The translations under genes were made by a program, and so were the position numbers. The notes beneath the pieces are model-generated. The model was not told the DNA's origin and made no database searches. It saw nothing but the letters and a program-made list of their open reading frames with translations. From the NCBI GenBank assembly GCA_003511885.1, contig DOIX01000032.1, positions 26,598 to 69,554 of the forward strand: 42,957 nt of DNA, in the 5' to 3' direction. Of this stretch, positions 33,513 to 42,957 are shown piece after piece (position 1 is the first letter of the stretch; every line of letters starts with the position of its first letter). This DNA comes from Cyanobacteria bacterium UBA11153. Its GTDB lineage: Bacteria; Cyanobacteriota; Cyanobacteriia; Cyanobacteriales; Coleofasciculaceae.

Positions 33513-35877
33513 TCCGCTCGATTACTACCGAATATTAGGACTGCCGATTCAGGCTACTACAGAACAACTTAGTCAAGCATATCGCGATCGCGCCCAACAA
33601 CTCCCGCGTCGCGAATACTCTGAAGTAGCGATCGCAGCTCGCAAAGAACTCCTGGATGAAGCATACACGGTTCTTTCTAACTCAGAAGAGCGAGCCGTCT
33701 ATGATACTAACTTTCTCGCGAGAACTTACGATCTGGAGTCAAGTCCTCAGCTACCCCCTGCCTCCGTTTTAGGAGGTGACACAGCGCTGGGCAAAACTTC
33801 CGAACCCCAAGGTTCCAGCATTGAAATCAAAACCGAGCAACTGGTGGGTGGATTGCTGATTCTGCAAGAATTGGGGGAATACGAAATTGTCCTTCAGCTA
33901 GCCACTCCCTATCTGGGCAAAGAAGACAGACTAGGTTTGGATCGAGGTAAGTTGGGGAATCCCCAACTAGTTAAACCTGATATCATCCTCACCCTGGCAT
34001 TAGCTTGTTTGGAATTGGGAAGAGAACAATGGCAGCGAGGGGAATATGAAAATGCTGCCCTTTCCCTGGAAACAGGTCAAGACTTCCTCCTCAAAGAGGG
34101 GATATTTGCCACAGTAAGGGGCGAAATTCAAACCGATCTCTATAAACTGCGCCCATACCGTATTTTGGAATTATTAGCCCTGCCAGACGAAAATATTGAG
34201 GAGCGACGGAAGGGATTGCAATTATTGCAAGATATGCTCCAAGAACGACTAGGGATTGATGGTACAGGAGACGATCGCTCTGGCTTAAGTATTGATGACT
34301 TTTTGCGGTTTATTCAGCAGTTACGAGGCTATCTCACATCAGCGCAGCAGCAAACTCTCTTTGAAGCAGAGAGTAAGCGCCCCTCAGCGGTAGCCACTTA
34401 CCTCGCCGTTTACGCCTTAGTAGCACGGGGATTTGCCGAACGTCAACCAGCCTTAATTGCCCGTGGCAAGCAAATGCTAATTCGTTTGGGCAAACGTCAA
34501 GACGTTCATCTGGAACAGTCAGTCTGTGCCCTACTATTAGGTCAAACTGAAGAAGCATCTCGTGCGTTAGAACTATCTCAAGAATACGAACCACTCGCTT
34601 TTATTCGAGAAAATTCTCAAGGTTCCCCAGATTTATTACCAGGATTGTGTCTTTATGGGGAACGCTGGCTGCAAAATTCTGTCTTTCCCCATTTCCGAGA
34701 CTTGGCAAAGAAAAAAGCATCTTTAAAAGAATACTTTGCTGACGAACAAGTCCAAGCCTATTTAGAAAGTATGCCAGATTCTACCGAACAAGTTGAGAAT
34801 CAATGGACGGTAGAATCACAGCAAAAAGCTTACTCTACCTCTACAGGAGCAAAAGATGTCGGAGCAGGAAATAGAGTTATTCAAGATCCATTGAGGGCTA
34901 GCACCAATTACCCAAAAGGAGAAGAAAGACGCAATGGCAAAACCGCTGTTGTGGGTTCCCGTTTAATCAATGAACGAGAATCGGTCAGCAGCAGTGGTGG
35001 TGGTACAGCAACTATTGCCAAAAGTACATCAGGAGTCTCAACTCTTCCCCCTGAATCGGGAGGTTCCTCTCCATCAAATCGCGATATACCAGGAAATCGT
35101 CAACCTGTCAATCCCTTCGTCGGAAATGAGGGGACATCCTCATCAAGCCGAGGCAGTCAAGCAAACGGGAAATCCGGATTAGGGACAAGTACTTCACATC
35201 AGGGAAATGGAAGCTATTCCCCATCAACAGTCGCGACAAAATCAGGTGGCTCCCAGAAAATACCCATCGTGGGGCTGAAAAAATTACCGAATCGCTTCAA
35301 GTCTCTAGCCAAAATGCGATCGCTAGTTATAATTGCGATCGCGGGTTTGTTTGGATCGATATTACTAGGTTGGGGACTGAAAAAAGCTCTCAACTCAAGT
35401 CCCAAGCTAGAGGGAGAACAACCAATGGTACAGGTAAACCAACCTCCCATCCAAATTCCCCCACCAGGTAGCGAGTTAAGCGCGCCAGGAGGCCCCCTCA
35501 CAGAAGAAACCGCCCAACAAACTATTTCTACCTGGCTATCCACTAAAGCCTTAGCCATGGGTAGAGAACATCAAGTTGAGCGTTTAAATCAAATCTTAAC
35601 TAATCCCATTCTTGCCACTTGGCGGCAACGAGCAGAAGCAGCTAAAGAAGGTAATTCTAATTGGCAATATAACCATAAAGTTCAAGTAACAGGAGTCCAA
35701 ACCAATCCCACAAATCTTGATGTTGCGAGGGTAGAAGCAGCAGTAAGTGAAGAAGCTCGCTTATATCAAGGAGGAGAGCTGGATAGAGCCAAATCCTACA
35801 GTGAAAACTTGCGCGTTGAGTATGAATTAATCCGCCAACAAGGTAAGTGGTTAATTAGGGATATGAAAGTGAAGTAG
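33505..35877 (+). CDS. ftn2: Cell-division protein Ftn2/ZipN (ARC6-like)
   Basis: Ftn2/ZipN is the cyanobacterial ancestor of chloroplast ARC6. It tethers the FtsZ ring to the inner membrane. The 790-aa product has a J-like N-terminal domain (about 1-70; LDYYRILGLPIQATTEQLSQ, YDTNFL), a long helical cytoplasmic region (about 100-400), a low-complexity Ser/Gly linker, one membrane helix (about 604-622, SLVIIAIAGLFGSILLGWGL) and a C-terminal IMS/DUF4101 domain (about 665-790; AQQTISTWLSTKALAMGREH, VEYELIRQQGKW). I chose GTG 33505, because GGGGGAG (33492-33498) lies 6 nt before it and the usual family start is MRIPLDYYRILGLP. The GTG at 33490 is the alternative. Confidence 0.9.
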   Translation: MRIPLDYYRILGLPIQATTEQLSQAYRDRAQQLPRREYSEVAIAARKELLDEAYTVLSNSEERAVYDTNFLARTYDLESSPQLPPASVLGGDTALGKTSEPQGSSIEIKTEQLVGGLLILQELGEYEIVLQLATPYLGKEDRLGLDRGKLGNPQLVKPDIILTLALACLELGREQWQRGEYENAALSLETGQDFLLKEGIFATVRGEIQTDLYKLRPYRILELLALPDENIEERRKGLQLLQDMLQERLGIDGTGDDRSGLSIDDFLRFIQQLRGYLTSAQQQTLFEAESKRPSAVATYLAVYALVARGFAERQPALIARGKQMLIRLGKRQDVHLEQSVCALLLGQTEEASRALELSQEYEPLAFIRENSQGSPDLLPGLCLYGERWLQNSVFPHFRDLAKKKASLKEYFADEQVQAYLESMPDSTEQVENQWTVESQQKAYSTSTGAKDVGAGNRVIQDPLRASTNYPKGEERRNGKTAVVGSRLINERESVSSSGGGTATIAKSTSGVSTLPPESGGSSPSNRDIPGNRQPVNPFVGNEGTSSSSRGSQANGKSGLGTSTSHQGNGSYSPSTVATKSGGSQKIPIVGLKKLPNRFKSLAKMRSLVIIAIAGLFGSILLGWGLKKALNSSPKLEGEQPMVQVNQPPIQIPPPGSELSAPGGPLTEETAQQTISTWLSTKALAMGREHQVERLNQILTNPILATWRQRAEAAKEGNSNWQYNHKVQVTGVQTNPTNLDVARVEAAVSEEARLYQGGELDRAKSYSENLRVEYELIRQQGKWLIRDMKVK

Positions 35878-36011
35878 AGCAGTTAACAATTGACAATTGA
35901 CAATTGACAGTTAAATACTCTCTATCTGTAGGGTGCGTTATGGGCAAGATAACACACCTTAGAAACCGAACTCCGAACTCCGGTCTTTTCGATCCCCCTC
36001 CCATCCCCCTT
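35878..36011. other. Spacer downstream of ftn2 with short repeats
   Basis: An ACAATTGACAATTGACAATTG-like simple repeat lies near 35886-35907. No gene is supported; open frames through here consist of repeat. Confidence 0.5.
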
Positions 36012-36085
36012 ACCAAGGAGAACTTTCTTTGTTCCCCCCTTAATACCAAGGAGAACTTTCTTTGTTCCCCCCTTAATAAGGGGGG
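36012..36085. terminator. 33-bp tandem duplication ending in a strong hairpin; probable bidirectional terminator
   Basis: A 33-bp unit beginning ACCAAGGAGAACTTTC is present twice (36012-36044, 36045-36077). The second copy ends in a perfect 8-bp stem, CCCCCCTT (36067-36074) with AAGGGGGG (36078-36085), loop AAT. It lies between convergent ftn2 and the porin, so a terminator role is plausible, but there is no T-run directly after the stem. Confidence 0.5.
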
Positions 36086-36164
36086 TTAGGGGGGATCTCA
36101 TCGACAATGTTTGTAACCAGCAACTTGCGTTTGTTACCCTTTTTCCCTTCCCGTCAAACTCAGT

Positions 36165-36338
36165 TATAGCAACCGCCAGGGCAGTTAGGGCATAGAGAGA
36201 TTGTTAGGGGTGAAGCATACCCTTCGGGAAGGCTTCGCCAACGGGCGATAACCTTGGCAATAAACCCTAAATATTTATATCCGAATGCTTCACCCTTCCC
36301 TCACTATTGATGCCTTAACTGCCTTGTCTATTGCTATA
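36165..36338. mobile_element. MITE-like element, 174 bp, next to the porin stop codon
   Basis: The ends are inverted repeats of about 27 bp with roughly seven mismatches: TATAGCAACCGCCAGGGCAG at the left, and the reverse complement of TATAGCAATAGACAAGGCAG at the right. TA lies at both outer ends, as expected for IS630/Tc1-type target duplication. There is no coding capacity. The interior holds a dispersed cyanobacterial repeat (CTTCGGGAAGGCTTCGCC). It ends one base before the stop codon of the minus-strand porin. Confidence 0.75.
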
Positions 36339-36339
36339 A

Positions 36340-38253
36340 TTAGAAAGTGAAAGTTGTCCGAATAGTTCCTACCCAGATATCATCATTGTTATCGTTATGT
36401 TCTGGATTCAGAATTACCAACAAACCGGGAGTAATTGCGATATTATCAGTAAGCTGATAACGATATAACGCTTCAATGTGGAAGGAAGTATCATCATCTT
36501 CACGATTGCGACCATTCTGGATAAAATCGTTACTGGTAACCTTCGGTGGCATTCCAAAGACGAAACCTAACAAATTTCCTTCACCTCCCAAGTCAGGAAA
36601 AGCCAAATTAACTGCCCAATTCCAGATATCAGCATCAGCATCTTTTTGGGCACCAGATTGAGCTTCAGCATTTTGAAAACCTACCCAACCGCCAACCGAA
36701 ATTTTGCCGAGATTGGCATTAGCCTCAAGTCCAAAGTAGTCAGCCTTCGTAGCCGCAAAAGAATTAGGACTTGGATCTGTAAAAGGGTTATTGGCAAAGC
36801 CACTACCCGTAGCTCCATTGATAAATACGTTCCCTAAACCGTAGTAAGAGTGGGAATAAGTCAAGCCTAGATGAATTGCCTCACTGGGCTTGAAAGCCAG
36901 TTGAGCTAATGCTGTGTAAGAGCCATTGAAGAGACCTCCTCGTGAAGAGAGACCTAATGGGTCCGCATCACCACCAGATAAGTAACCCAAAGATAAAGAT
37001 AGAGCATCGCTAAACTCATAATTTAGGGCTGCTCCCACATTTGCTGAACCAGCAAAGTTGCTGTGGTAAATGGGGCTGAAGCGACCAAAGCGGGAAATAG
37101 ATCCCATGGCACTATCTTCAAAGTAAGGGTTAATGGGATCGATCAGACTCTCAAAAAATTCAAAGCCAGCGGCATCAATTTGTACAGTTAGTTTCTCACC
37201 CAGAGGAAAACGATAAAACAGTTTCTCGACAATGACATCGTTATCTGTAGTATCAAGACCATCAAAACTCAATCTGGTCATAAATGTACCAGTAATAGGC
37301 CGAGTGATTGCCGCAATATTTCTGGCTTGCAAACGAGTTCTTAATAAGTCTTGCCCTGTGAAAGTTGTATCCAAACTCAAACGGACGCGATCGCCTAAAA
37401 TAGTATTAGCGACTAAATCTCTGTTTGGTGTTCCAGGAGAAGCGACAGCCCTTTGATCCCCCCAAGCATCAACCAGAGCGAAGAGTACTTCTCCCTGAAG
37501 TTTAGTAGTAGTAGAGAACTGATCGTCTTCTAACATCGATACTCGACCTTCTAGGTTATCAACCCGCGCCCCTAAAGTTTGCAATTCCGATTGAAACTCT
37601 TGGACTAAACGCTTAATTGATACCAAGTCTCCATTATCAGTCGTCGAACCACCAGTACCGATAATCCGTTCGAGTTGACTTAAGCAGGCATTTAAGCCAG
37701 CAGCAAACTCATAACGAGTCATGGCACGGTTGCCGCGATAGGTTCCGTCAGGATAACCTGCAATACAGCCATACCGTTCGACTAAATTGCGTAAAGCTTC
37801 ATAAGCCCAGTCCCCAGGCGATACATCTCGAAGTTGACCGACATTAGTTACTTGACCAAGGGAATTGACACCAGTTTGCAGATTTTGGTTGGGGATAACG
37901 CCAGATGGTTCGCCACTATAGTTTTGAATTTGCTCCAAGGTAGCACTCTTGGGACTATCCTGAATATCTGGATTGGGGATGACACTAGCTGGTTCGCTAC
38001 TATAGTTTTCCATTTGTGTCAAGCTTGTACCATCAGGAGGAGCCGAGGTATCGTTAGCGAGGAGCGATCGCGCTCTTGATGTACTCTCGGTAATTATGCT
38101 CTCGTTGAGGGTAGCCTCAGACTCCTGAGTAATCGTCTCTGATGTAGGTTCAGATAATGTTTCGGCTGCTAATGTACTCCCACCCACCAGGAAAGAAGCT
38201 GCCAGTAGCGCCGGACTAAGTTTTAAAGCATTACCAAAAATTGTTGATTTCAT
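36340..38253 (-). CDS. SLH-domain OprB-type outer-membrane porin (iron-uptake/Som-like porin)
   Basis: This is the major cyanobacterial porin type: an SLH domain binds the cell wall and a beta-barrel passes small solutes, including iron. The 637-aa product has a signal peptide (MKSTIFGNALKLSPALLAAS onward, cleavage likely after TLAA near residue 30). A linker with two repeats of about 33 aa follows (SLTQMENYSSEPASVIPN, LEQIQNYSGEPSGVIPN). Then come the SLH domain (about 140-192; WAYEALRNLVERYGCIAGYP), a short coiled coil (about 213-240) and a barrel (about 250-637) ending in TTFTF, the usual C-terminal Phe. The start is ATG 38253 with a GAGGA site 9 nt upstream. It lies convergent with ftn2. 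The solute is not known from sequence. Confidence 0.9.
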   Translation of the reverse strand: MKSTIFGNALKLSPALLAASFLVGGSTLAAETLSEPTSETITQESEATLNESIITESTSRARSLLANDTSAPPDGTSLTQMENYSSEPASVIPNPDIQDSPKSATLEQIQNYSGEPSGVIPNQNLQTGVNSLGQVTNVGQLRDVSPGDWAYEALRNLVERYGCIAGYPDGTYRGNRAMTRYEFAAGLNACLSQLERIIGTGGSTTDNGDLVSIKRLVQEFQSELQTLGARVDNLEGRVSMLEDDQFSTTTKLQGEVLFALVDAWGDQRAVASPGTPNRDLVANTILGDRVRLSLDTTFTGQDLLRTRLQARNIAAITRPITGTFMTRLSFDGLDTTDNDVIVEKLFYRFPLGEKLTVQIDAAGFEFFESLIDPINPYFEDSAMGSISRFGRFSPIYHSNFAGSANVGAALNYEFSDALSLSLGYLSGGDADPLGLSSRGGLFNGSYTALAQLAFKPSEAIHLGLTYSHSYYGLGNVFINGATGSGFANNPFTDPSPNSFAATKADYFGLEANANLGKISVGGWVGFQNAEAQSGAQKDADADIWNWAVNLAFPDLGGEGNLLGFVFGMPPKVTSNDFIQNGRNREDDDTSFHIEALYRYQLTDNIAITPGLLVILNPEHNDNNDDIWVGTIRTTFTF

Positions 38254-38262
38254 GATTACTAA

Positions 38263-38271
38263 TCCTCACAC
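38263..38271 (-). promoter_or_regulatory. Candidate Yfr1 sRNA target site over the porin ribosome-binding site
   Basis: The minus strand reads GTGTGAGGA here, a perfect 9-nt complement of UCCUCACAC in the conserved Yfr1 core. It contains the GAGGA ribosome site, 9 nt before the porin ATG. Yfr1 is known to repress porin mRNAs in Prochlorococcus by this kind of pairing. It may also simply be a good ribosome site. Confidence 0.5.
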
Positions 38272-38513
38272 CTCAATAAACTGTAAGGCAACAGCCTGAA
38301 AACCCTATTACTTTAAATCCGGGGTTGACAGGGAGTTCCTCCCATTAATTTTGCTATGATATCCTAATTGGTCAACTCCGTACCTCCGTTTGACCCACAA
38401 CTCATGTCAAGTTGTCCTTATATCTTACATCTGAGGATGAATTGCGAATTAAGCTCAAAACCTCGTCCCCTCTTCCCCTCGTACCCTACCCCCAACTCCC
38501 CACCCCAATTCCA
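38272..38513. other. Porin upstream region
   Basis: It contains the probable porin promoter on the minus strand, but I could not fix a -35/-10 pair. A TTGACC-17 bp-AAAATT arrangement is a weak candidate near 38346-38374. A pyrimidine-rich CCCCTCTTCCCCTCG segment lies near 38467-38480. Confidence 0.35.
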
Positions 38514-39956
38514 TCAATCCGAAGTACTTTGATTTTCCTCATGACTAGAAGCGACAATCGCTTGTTCTAAAAGTCGCAAATGTTCTTGAATAGCCACATC
38601 TGAAGCAAAGCTACGGCGCAGACAATCACTGATATCGATTGCCACACCATCCACAACCACATCCCCATTATCCATCAGAGAATATCTGGCGCTATTGCGA
38701 ACCCACTTCATCTCACCATTGGGAGCTGCGATCGGGTATTCTTGAGTAATTGGATGTTCCGAAGCAGCAGCAGTTTTCAATGCTTCATAGAAATGAGCTT
38801 TACTATCTGGCGGGATAGTTTCCAGTAACTTAGCTTGTTCTCGCATTGCCTCTTGGGGATTTAAACCACTCAATTCATGTTCTCCCTGACTAATATAGAG
38901 AAGTTTCATTTTGCCACTGGGATGAACAACACCTCGATAGACGCATCCCGGAATATTCGCCGCCATTGCAGCTAATTGCGCTTGACTATCCCGCAATGCT
39001 GACTCGGAACGCTTCCGGATAATAAATGCACTTAATTGGGTAGCCAGGGAAGTAACTAATTCAATAACTTGCGGTTCAGGTTTGCTCGCCTCCTGTTTCA
39101 GAAATAATAAAATTGCCAGGACTTGATTTTCAAACAGAATCGGCACACCCAAACAGGCTTTTAATCCCACATTACCAGCAATCTGATTTCTTTGAAAAAC
39201 ATCACCAGGTTCGAGGGACACATCAGCAAGCCAACAGGGTTGACGACTAGAGCAAATTTCCCTAAGAAATTCTTTTTGGGTAGCGAAAGTTAAAGTTTTA
39301 CTTTCCCGTCTAAATTCTTGAAAACGCGGATCGCTAGCATACCACCCTTTGCCCAATTCAAAAACAGTAGCCGGAGAATTAGGTAGCCAAAATTCGCCAA
39401 AATCCCAACCAATTTTTTCACAAACTTGGCAGATTGTGACTTTTAAGGCAGCATCAAAGTCAGAAGCTTGACTAATGGCTTTTGTTGTGGTTAAAAGAAG
39501 TTGGAGTTGTGAATTTCGTTCAGCCAACTTCTTTTGGTGAGATATCAGTTGTCTTTGTTGCTGATAAATAGTTAAATGAGTTTTGACCCTCACCAATACT
39601 TCTTGCATTTCAAATGGTTTGGTGATGTAGTCAACTCCTCCAACCTCAAAAGCTTTAACTTTATCTAAAATTTCATCAAGAGCGCTAATAAAAATGATGG
39701 GGATATCCGCTGTCTCTGGTTCAGACTTGACTTTTCGACAAACTTCATAGCCATTATAGTCAGGCATATTAATATCAAGCAGAATTAAATCAGGCTTGAC
39801 TACAGCAATTGCTCTCAAAGCTAGAGAACCATTAATAGCCTTTCTAACTTTATATCCACGATCGCTCAACATTGTGGACAACAAACGTAGATTTTCTCTG
39901 TTGTCGTCAACTAATAAGATATCAGGTTTAGCAGTGAAAAGTGAATGGCTAACCAT
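38514..39956 (-). CDS. REC-GAF-PAS response-regulator protein
   Basis: This is a signalling protein with no kinase or DNA-binding output domain. The 480-aa product has a receiver domain (about 10-125) with phospho-acceptor Asp61 in [15 protein letters not shown], and [20 protein letters not shown] further on. A coiled-coil linker follows, then a GAF domain (about 165-315) and a PAS-PAC domain (about 330-450; [30 protein letters not shown]). The ATG 39956 ([18 protein letters not shown]) lies in an ATGGTTAG overlap with the stop of the upstream histidine kinase, so the two are translationally coupled. An extended start at 40007 is possible but would run far into the kinase gene. Confidence 0.88.
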   Translation of the reverse strand: MVSHSLFTAKPDILLVDDNRENLRLLSTMLSDRGYKVRKAINGSLALRAIAVVKPDLILLDINMPDYNGYEVCRKVKSEPETADIPIIFISALDEILDKVKAFEVGGVDYITKPFEMQEVLVRVKTHLTIYQQQRQLISHQKKLAERNSQLQLLLTTTKAISQASDFDAALKVTICQVCEKIGWDFGEFWLPNSPATVFELGKGWYASDPRFQEFRRESKTLTFATQKEFLREICSSRQPCWLADVSLEPGDVFQRNQIAGNVGLKACLGVPILFENQVLAILLFLKQEASKPEPQVIELVTSLATQLSAFIIRKRSESALRDSQAQLAAMAANIPGCVYRGVVHPSGKMKLLYISQGEHELSGLNPQEAMREQAKLLETIPPDSKAHFYEALKTAAASEHPITQEYPIAAPNGEMKWVRNSARYSLMDNGDVVVDGVAIDISDCLRRSFASDVAIQEHLRLLEQAIVASSHEENQSTSD

Positions 39957-42591
39957 TAGCGGATGCTTGAGTAAGATCGAAAATGAGATCGAGTCTAAAA
40001 TTATCAACTAAATTAGTCAATCCTGACTTGACAAGAGCATGTCTGTCTGGAATTTGGTTGATGAGGAAGAGAATCTCCTCATCATTACACGCTTGTGCAG
40101 CTTGGTGAAGCTGATAAATCCACTCTGGAGGCATAATTGCCAGGGCATCGCGGGTGAGTACTTCAACCTTATTTGGGGACTGATATGAAATTGTTTCTGG
40201 TGCATCTTCACAGATATAACGCAATCCCAGACGATCGGCAATCTTTGTCAAGAGGATTTGTTCTTGAAAAGGTTTACCAATAAAGTCATCACACCCTATA
40301 GACAGAATAGTTTGTCGTTGTTCTTCAAAGGCATTTGCTGTCAGGGCAATAATTACCGTCCCTTTTTCTCTGTCAGAGTTGAAATTGGAGCTTGGGAATT
40401 GGTCGTCTTTTGACTCTTGCCTTATCCCCATTTCTGCTTCCCTTAGCTTAATACGTCTGGTAGCTTCATACCCATCCATAACAGGCATCTGCATATCCAT
40501 CAAAATTAAATGGGGTTGCCAAGACTCCCAGATAGCAATTGCTTCTATGCCATTTTCGGCTTCGCGTACCTCAAAACCTATGGGTGTGAGGAGTTTAACT
40601 ACTAGCTGGCGATTTGCCCAATTATCCTCTACTACCAGAATGCGATATCCCATGGACTCAGGTGCTAAAGAAATCACTCGTCCAGTAGTTTGTGGTATTT
40701 TAATATCAATAGCTGAAGCCAGCTTAATCTCAATATTAAATTTAAAGGTAGTTCCCGATCCTACAATACTTTCAACCGCGATATTTCCCCCCATTAATTG
40801 TACAAAGGAGCGAGTTATAGGTAAACCTAGCCCTGTTCCTTCTGTAGATTTCCGACCAGTTGCTGTTTGAGTAAAGGCTTCAAAGAGAAATTCGATCTCT
40901 TCGGAAGCAATCCCGGAACCAGTATCAGAGACTTCAAACCATAGAGGAAGTGACGAGTCAGAAGACGAATCTCTATCTCTGTGAGTTTCCGACACTGTAC
41001 CGTGTTCTCTACTCCCCATCTTGACATCCCCTTTACCACTTCCCATCCCCACCAATAGCGTCACGCTTCCGGTGTCGGTAAATTTTATCGCATTGTCCAA
41101 CAAATTCATCAGAATTTGACGCAATTTACCTTCATCAGTTTTCACGTATTGGGGAATATATTCTCGCCGCTTCATTATCAGTTGTAAACCCTTGGATCTA
41201 GCTCTAAGTTGAAACATTTCTTGGAGGGCATCCAGGAGATCGTATAAATCGAAACTATTTTCATTGAATGTCAACCTACCTGCTTCAATTTTGGACATTT
41301 CCAGAATATCGTTGATTAGTTCTAGTAAATGTTCTCCAGAAGAACTAATAATATCGAGATATTCTCGCTGTTCTTTTCCCAGCGCAGGATTATGGAGGAG
41401 AATTTGAGTGAAACCAAGAATGGCGTTGAGGGGAGTACGGAGTTCGTGACTCATATTCGCTAGAAACTGGCTTTTGGCACGGTTAGCTACTTCTGCTACT
41501 TCTTTGGCTTCTTTAAGTTGAGCCGCCTGCTTTTGAGTTTGCGCCAGTAATTCTACTTGTTGCAGGGCAACTCCTAATTGAGTACCAATCTGATTGACGA
41601 TATTTATTTCTGCGGCTTGCCATTGGCGGGGTGCTGAATTTTGATAACTGGCGAGAAAGCCCCAAATTTTACGACCACAAAATATGGGCACGCTAATGTA
41701 GGCTCTGGCTTGAAAGTTTTCTAATAAAGTTAGATAATCGGGGGAAAATCCTGCCTGATAAATGTCTGAGACACAGGTGGAATTAGAGGAGAGAGTGGCT
41801 GCCACACCCATCTCTGGTAAAAAAGTATGCTGTAGCAAATTATTGTTAATATTATCGATTTGGGTTGTAGTACGATCCGGCTCTTGACGAGTAAGATCCG
41901 TTTTTTTTTCGATCAGAGGAATCCAACCATCTACCACTGACTCAGAGACAAACTCTCCACCCCAGTCAGGATTAAACCGATAGATAGCAACGCGATCGCA
42001 TTTTAGCAATTGCCGCAATTCTTGAGTTGTGGCACTAAAAATTGTGTCAAGATGAAGTGTCTGCCGCATCCGTTGAATCAATAGGCTGAGTGCATGTTCT
42101 CGGTTAGCACTCTGGCGCAATGCTTCTTCAACCTCCTGGCGTACCTGAATCTCTTTTTGAAGTCGTGCGTTTTCCTCTATAATTTGATGAGAAAGCCGAC
42201 GGATCCTCAATTGATGTTCAACGCGGGCTAAAACCTCCTGAAATTGAAAAGGTTTACTGATATAGTCTACGCCGCCCACAGCAAATGCTTTCACTTTGTC
42301 GATCGCACTATTGAGAGCGCTGATAAAAATAATCGGAATATCCTTGGTGCGCACAGAAGCTTTCAACTGACTGCAAACTTCATAACCATCCATGTCCGGC
42401 ATCATAATGTCCAGTAAAATCAAGTCAGGGGCAGTTGACTTAACTGATTGGAGAGCCAGCGGTCCGCTAGATGCCACCTGTACTTGATACCCTTGCCTGG
42501 AGAGAATTCCGGCTAAGAGCTTCAAATTAGCGGAGGTATCATCAACGGCTAGTATATTCCCTTTGGATGGAGTAGTCGATTCCTGGCTCAT
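39949..42591 (-). CDS. Hybrid sensor histidine kinase, REC-GAF-HisKA-HATPase-REC
   Basis: This is a soluble phosphorelay kinase. The 880-aa product has an N-terminal receiver domain (about 10-130, Asp61 in [15 protein letters not shown]), a GAF domain (about 170-345, [20 protein letters not shown]), a HisKA domain with His382 in [15 protein letters not shown], and an HATPase domain (N box LLDNAIKF near 497, G1 SDTGSGIA near 555, G2 GTGLGLP near 585). A second receiver follows (about 648-780, Asp699 in [13 protein letters not shown]), then a helical C-terminal 100 residues without a clear Hpt histidine. No membrane segment is seen, so it senses a cytoplasmic signal. It is the first gene of a two-gene operon with the REC-GAF-PAS protein. 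The GAF lacks a chromophore-type motif I can be sure of. Confidence 0.92.
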   Translation of the reverse strand: MSQESTTPSKGNILAVDDTSANLKLLAGILSRQGYQVQVASSGPLALQSVKSTAPDLILLDIMMPDMDGYEVCSQLKASVRTKDIPIIFISALNSAIDKVKAFAVGGVDYISKPFQFQEVLARVEHQLRIRRLSHQIIEENARLQKEIQVRQEVEEALRQSANREHALSLLIQRMRQTLHLDTIFSATTQELRQLLKCDRVAIYRFNPDWGGEFVSESVVDGWIPLIEKKTDLTRQEPDRTTTQIDNINNNLLQHTFLPEMGVAATLSSNSTCVSDIYQAGFSPDYLTLLENFQARAYISVPIFCGRKIWGFLASYQNSAPRQWQAAEINIVNQIGTQLGVALQQVELLAQTQKQAAQLKEAKEVAEVANRAKSQFLANMSHELRTPLNAILGFTQILLHNPALGKEQREYLDIISSSGEHLLELINDILEMSKIEAGRLTFNENSFDLYDLLDALQEMFQLRARSKGLQLIMKRREYIPQYVKTDEGKLRQILMNLLDNAIKFTDTGSVTLLVGMGSGKGDVKMGSREHGTVSETHRDRDSSSDSSLPLWFEVSDTGSGIASEEIEFLFEAFTQTATGRKSTEGTGLGLPITRSFVQLMGGNIAVESIVGSGTTFKFNIEIKLASAIDIKIPQTTGRVISLAPESMGYRILVVEDNWANRQLVVKLLTPIGFEVREAENGIEAIAIWESWQPHLILMDMQMPVMDGYEATRRIKLREAEMGIRQESKDDQFPSSNFNSDREKGTVIIALTANAFEEQRQTILSIGCDDFIGKPFQEQILLTKIADRLGLRYICEDAPETISYQSPNKVEVLTRDALAIMPPEWIYQLHQAAQACNDEEILFLINQIPDRHALVKSGLTNLVDNFRLDLIFDLTQASANG

Positions 42592-42957
42592 AGTTGTTGG
42601 CTTGGTTAGATGGAAACGGATCGCCGCTGGAATTACATCATCTTAACCAAATATTCCCATTCTGTGGCTGGCGAAACTTATCGGTTGGGTACTTCGAGAA
42701 TAAGAATTTGCGATCCCCTCCTCACCGTAGAGAGGAGGGGATTTCTGCCAGGGGCAATTGTCGCGGTGTCAGGGAACGAAGTGCGAGCCTTTGCAGCTCT
42801 TGAGCTATGGGAGTGTTGTTGGTGGGGCGTTAATGAAGTGTAACGCACCCTACTCGGGGTTTGCTGAAAAGTCAGATCGTGAGGAGAGGGAACGGGTAAT
42901 CGGGAACTCTTAGACCTGAGTTCGAGGAAAGAGCCGAAGCTGAAAGCCAGTAAACAA
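42592..42957. other. End of window: no gene called, strong hairpin
   Basis: There are open frames (about 42594-42843), but their translations resemble nothing I recognise. A strong hairpin is described separately. The last 110 bp could be the remnant of an insertion-sequence end; this is a weak impression only. Confidence 0.4.
42715..42740. repeat. 9-bp perfect-stem hairpin
   Basis: CCCCTCCTC (42715-42723) pairs with GAGGAGGGG (42732-42740) over an 8-nt loop and is followed by ATTT. It resembles the G-rich palindromic repeats in drmMI and may be a terminator for a plus-strand transcript or an insertion-sequence end. Confidence 0.6.

Noticed and set aside
35904..36107. Small frames on both strands in the ftn2-porin gap
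   Set aside because: They consist of the 33-bp tandem duplication and simple repeats.
42594..42843. Two overlapping frames of 69 and 77 codons at the window end
   Set aside because: They cover a hairpin repeat and match no family I recognise.

Overview
The window looks like chromosome of a filamentous cyanobacterium. The evidence is a beta-carboxysome (ccm) operon, specialised NDH-1 CO2-uptake genes, many GCGATCGC (HIP1) palindromes, an ARC6/Ftn2-type division gene, an SLH/OprB porin, a cyanoexosortase, and the short AT-rich or G-rich repeats typical of these genomes. It is about 43 kb. No rRNA, tRNA, CRISPR array, transposase or origin was recognised.

Region 1 (338-5129, minus strand): ndhF4-ndhD4-cupB, the CO2-hydrating NDH-1 module. 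It diverges across an 807-bp control region from Region 2 (5937-11003, plus strand): ccmK2-ccmK1-ccmL-ccmM-ccmN-ccmO, the beta-carboxysome shell and core operon. The two halves form a CO2-concentrating island: NDH-1 converts CO2 to bicarbonate in the cytoplasm and the carboxysome uses it. CcmM keeps the three zinc-ligand histidines (75, 102, 107) and a Cys194/Cys200 pair, which suggests an active gamma-carbonic anhydrase.

Region 3 (11236-25403, plus strand) is a defence island. It reads as a class 1 DISARM system (drmD helicase, drmMI adenine methyltransferase, drmA helicase, drmB DUF1998 protein) with two departures from the known layout. No drmC (phospholipase D nuclease) is present. Instead, an XisH-XisI pair and an unrecognised 125-aa protein are embedded between drmMI and drmA with operon-like spacing. 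XisH carries a PD-(D/E)XK-like nuclease signature, so it could supply the missing nuclease; this is the most novel candidate in the window. The drmMI gene also carries three in-frame insertions of hairpin-forming repeats.

Region 4 (25671-33023, plus strand) is an exopolysaccharide/exosortase group: a DegT-family aminotransferase, cyanoexosortase B, its associated protein, a Wza-like export protein and a Wzc-like chain-length/ATPase protein. The exosortase gene is bracketed by an inverted pair of about 28-bp ends. Related ends bound a 174-bp MITE-like element at 36165-36338.

Region 5 (33505-38253): ftn2/zipN (plus), then a convergent SLH/OprB porin (minus). The porin ribosome-binding site is a perfect 9-nt complement to the conserved core of the cyanobacterial sRNA Yfr1. 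Region 6 (38514-42591, minus) is a two-gene signalling operon: a hybrid histidine kinase followed by a REC-GAF-PAS protein, with overlapping stop and start. The last 366 bp hold a strong hairpin and no convincing gene.
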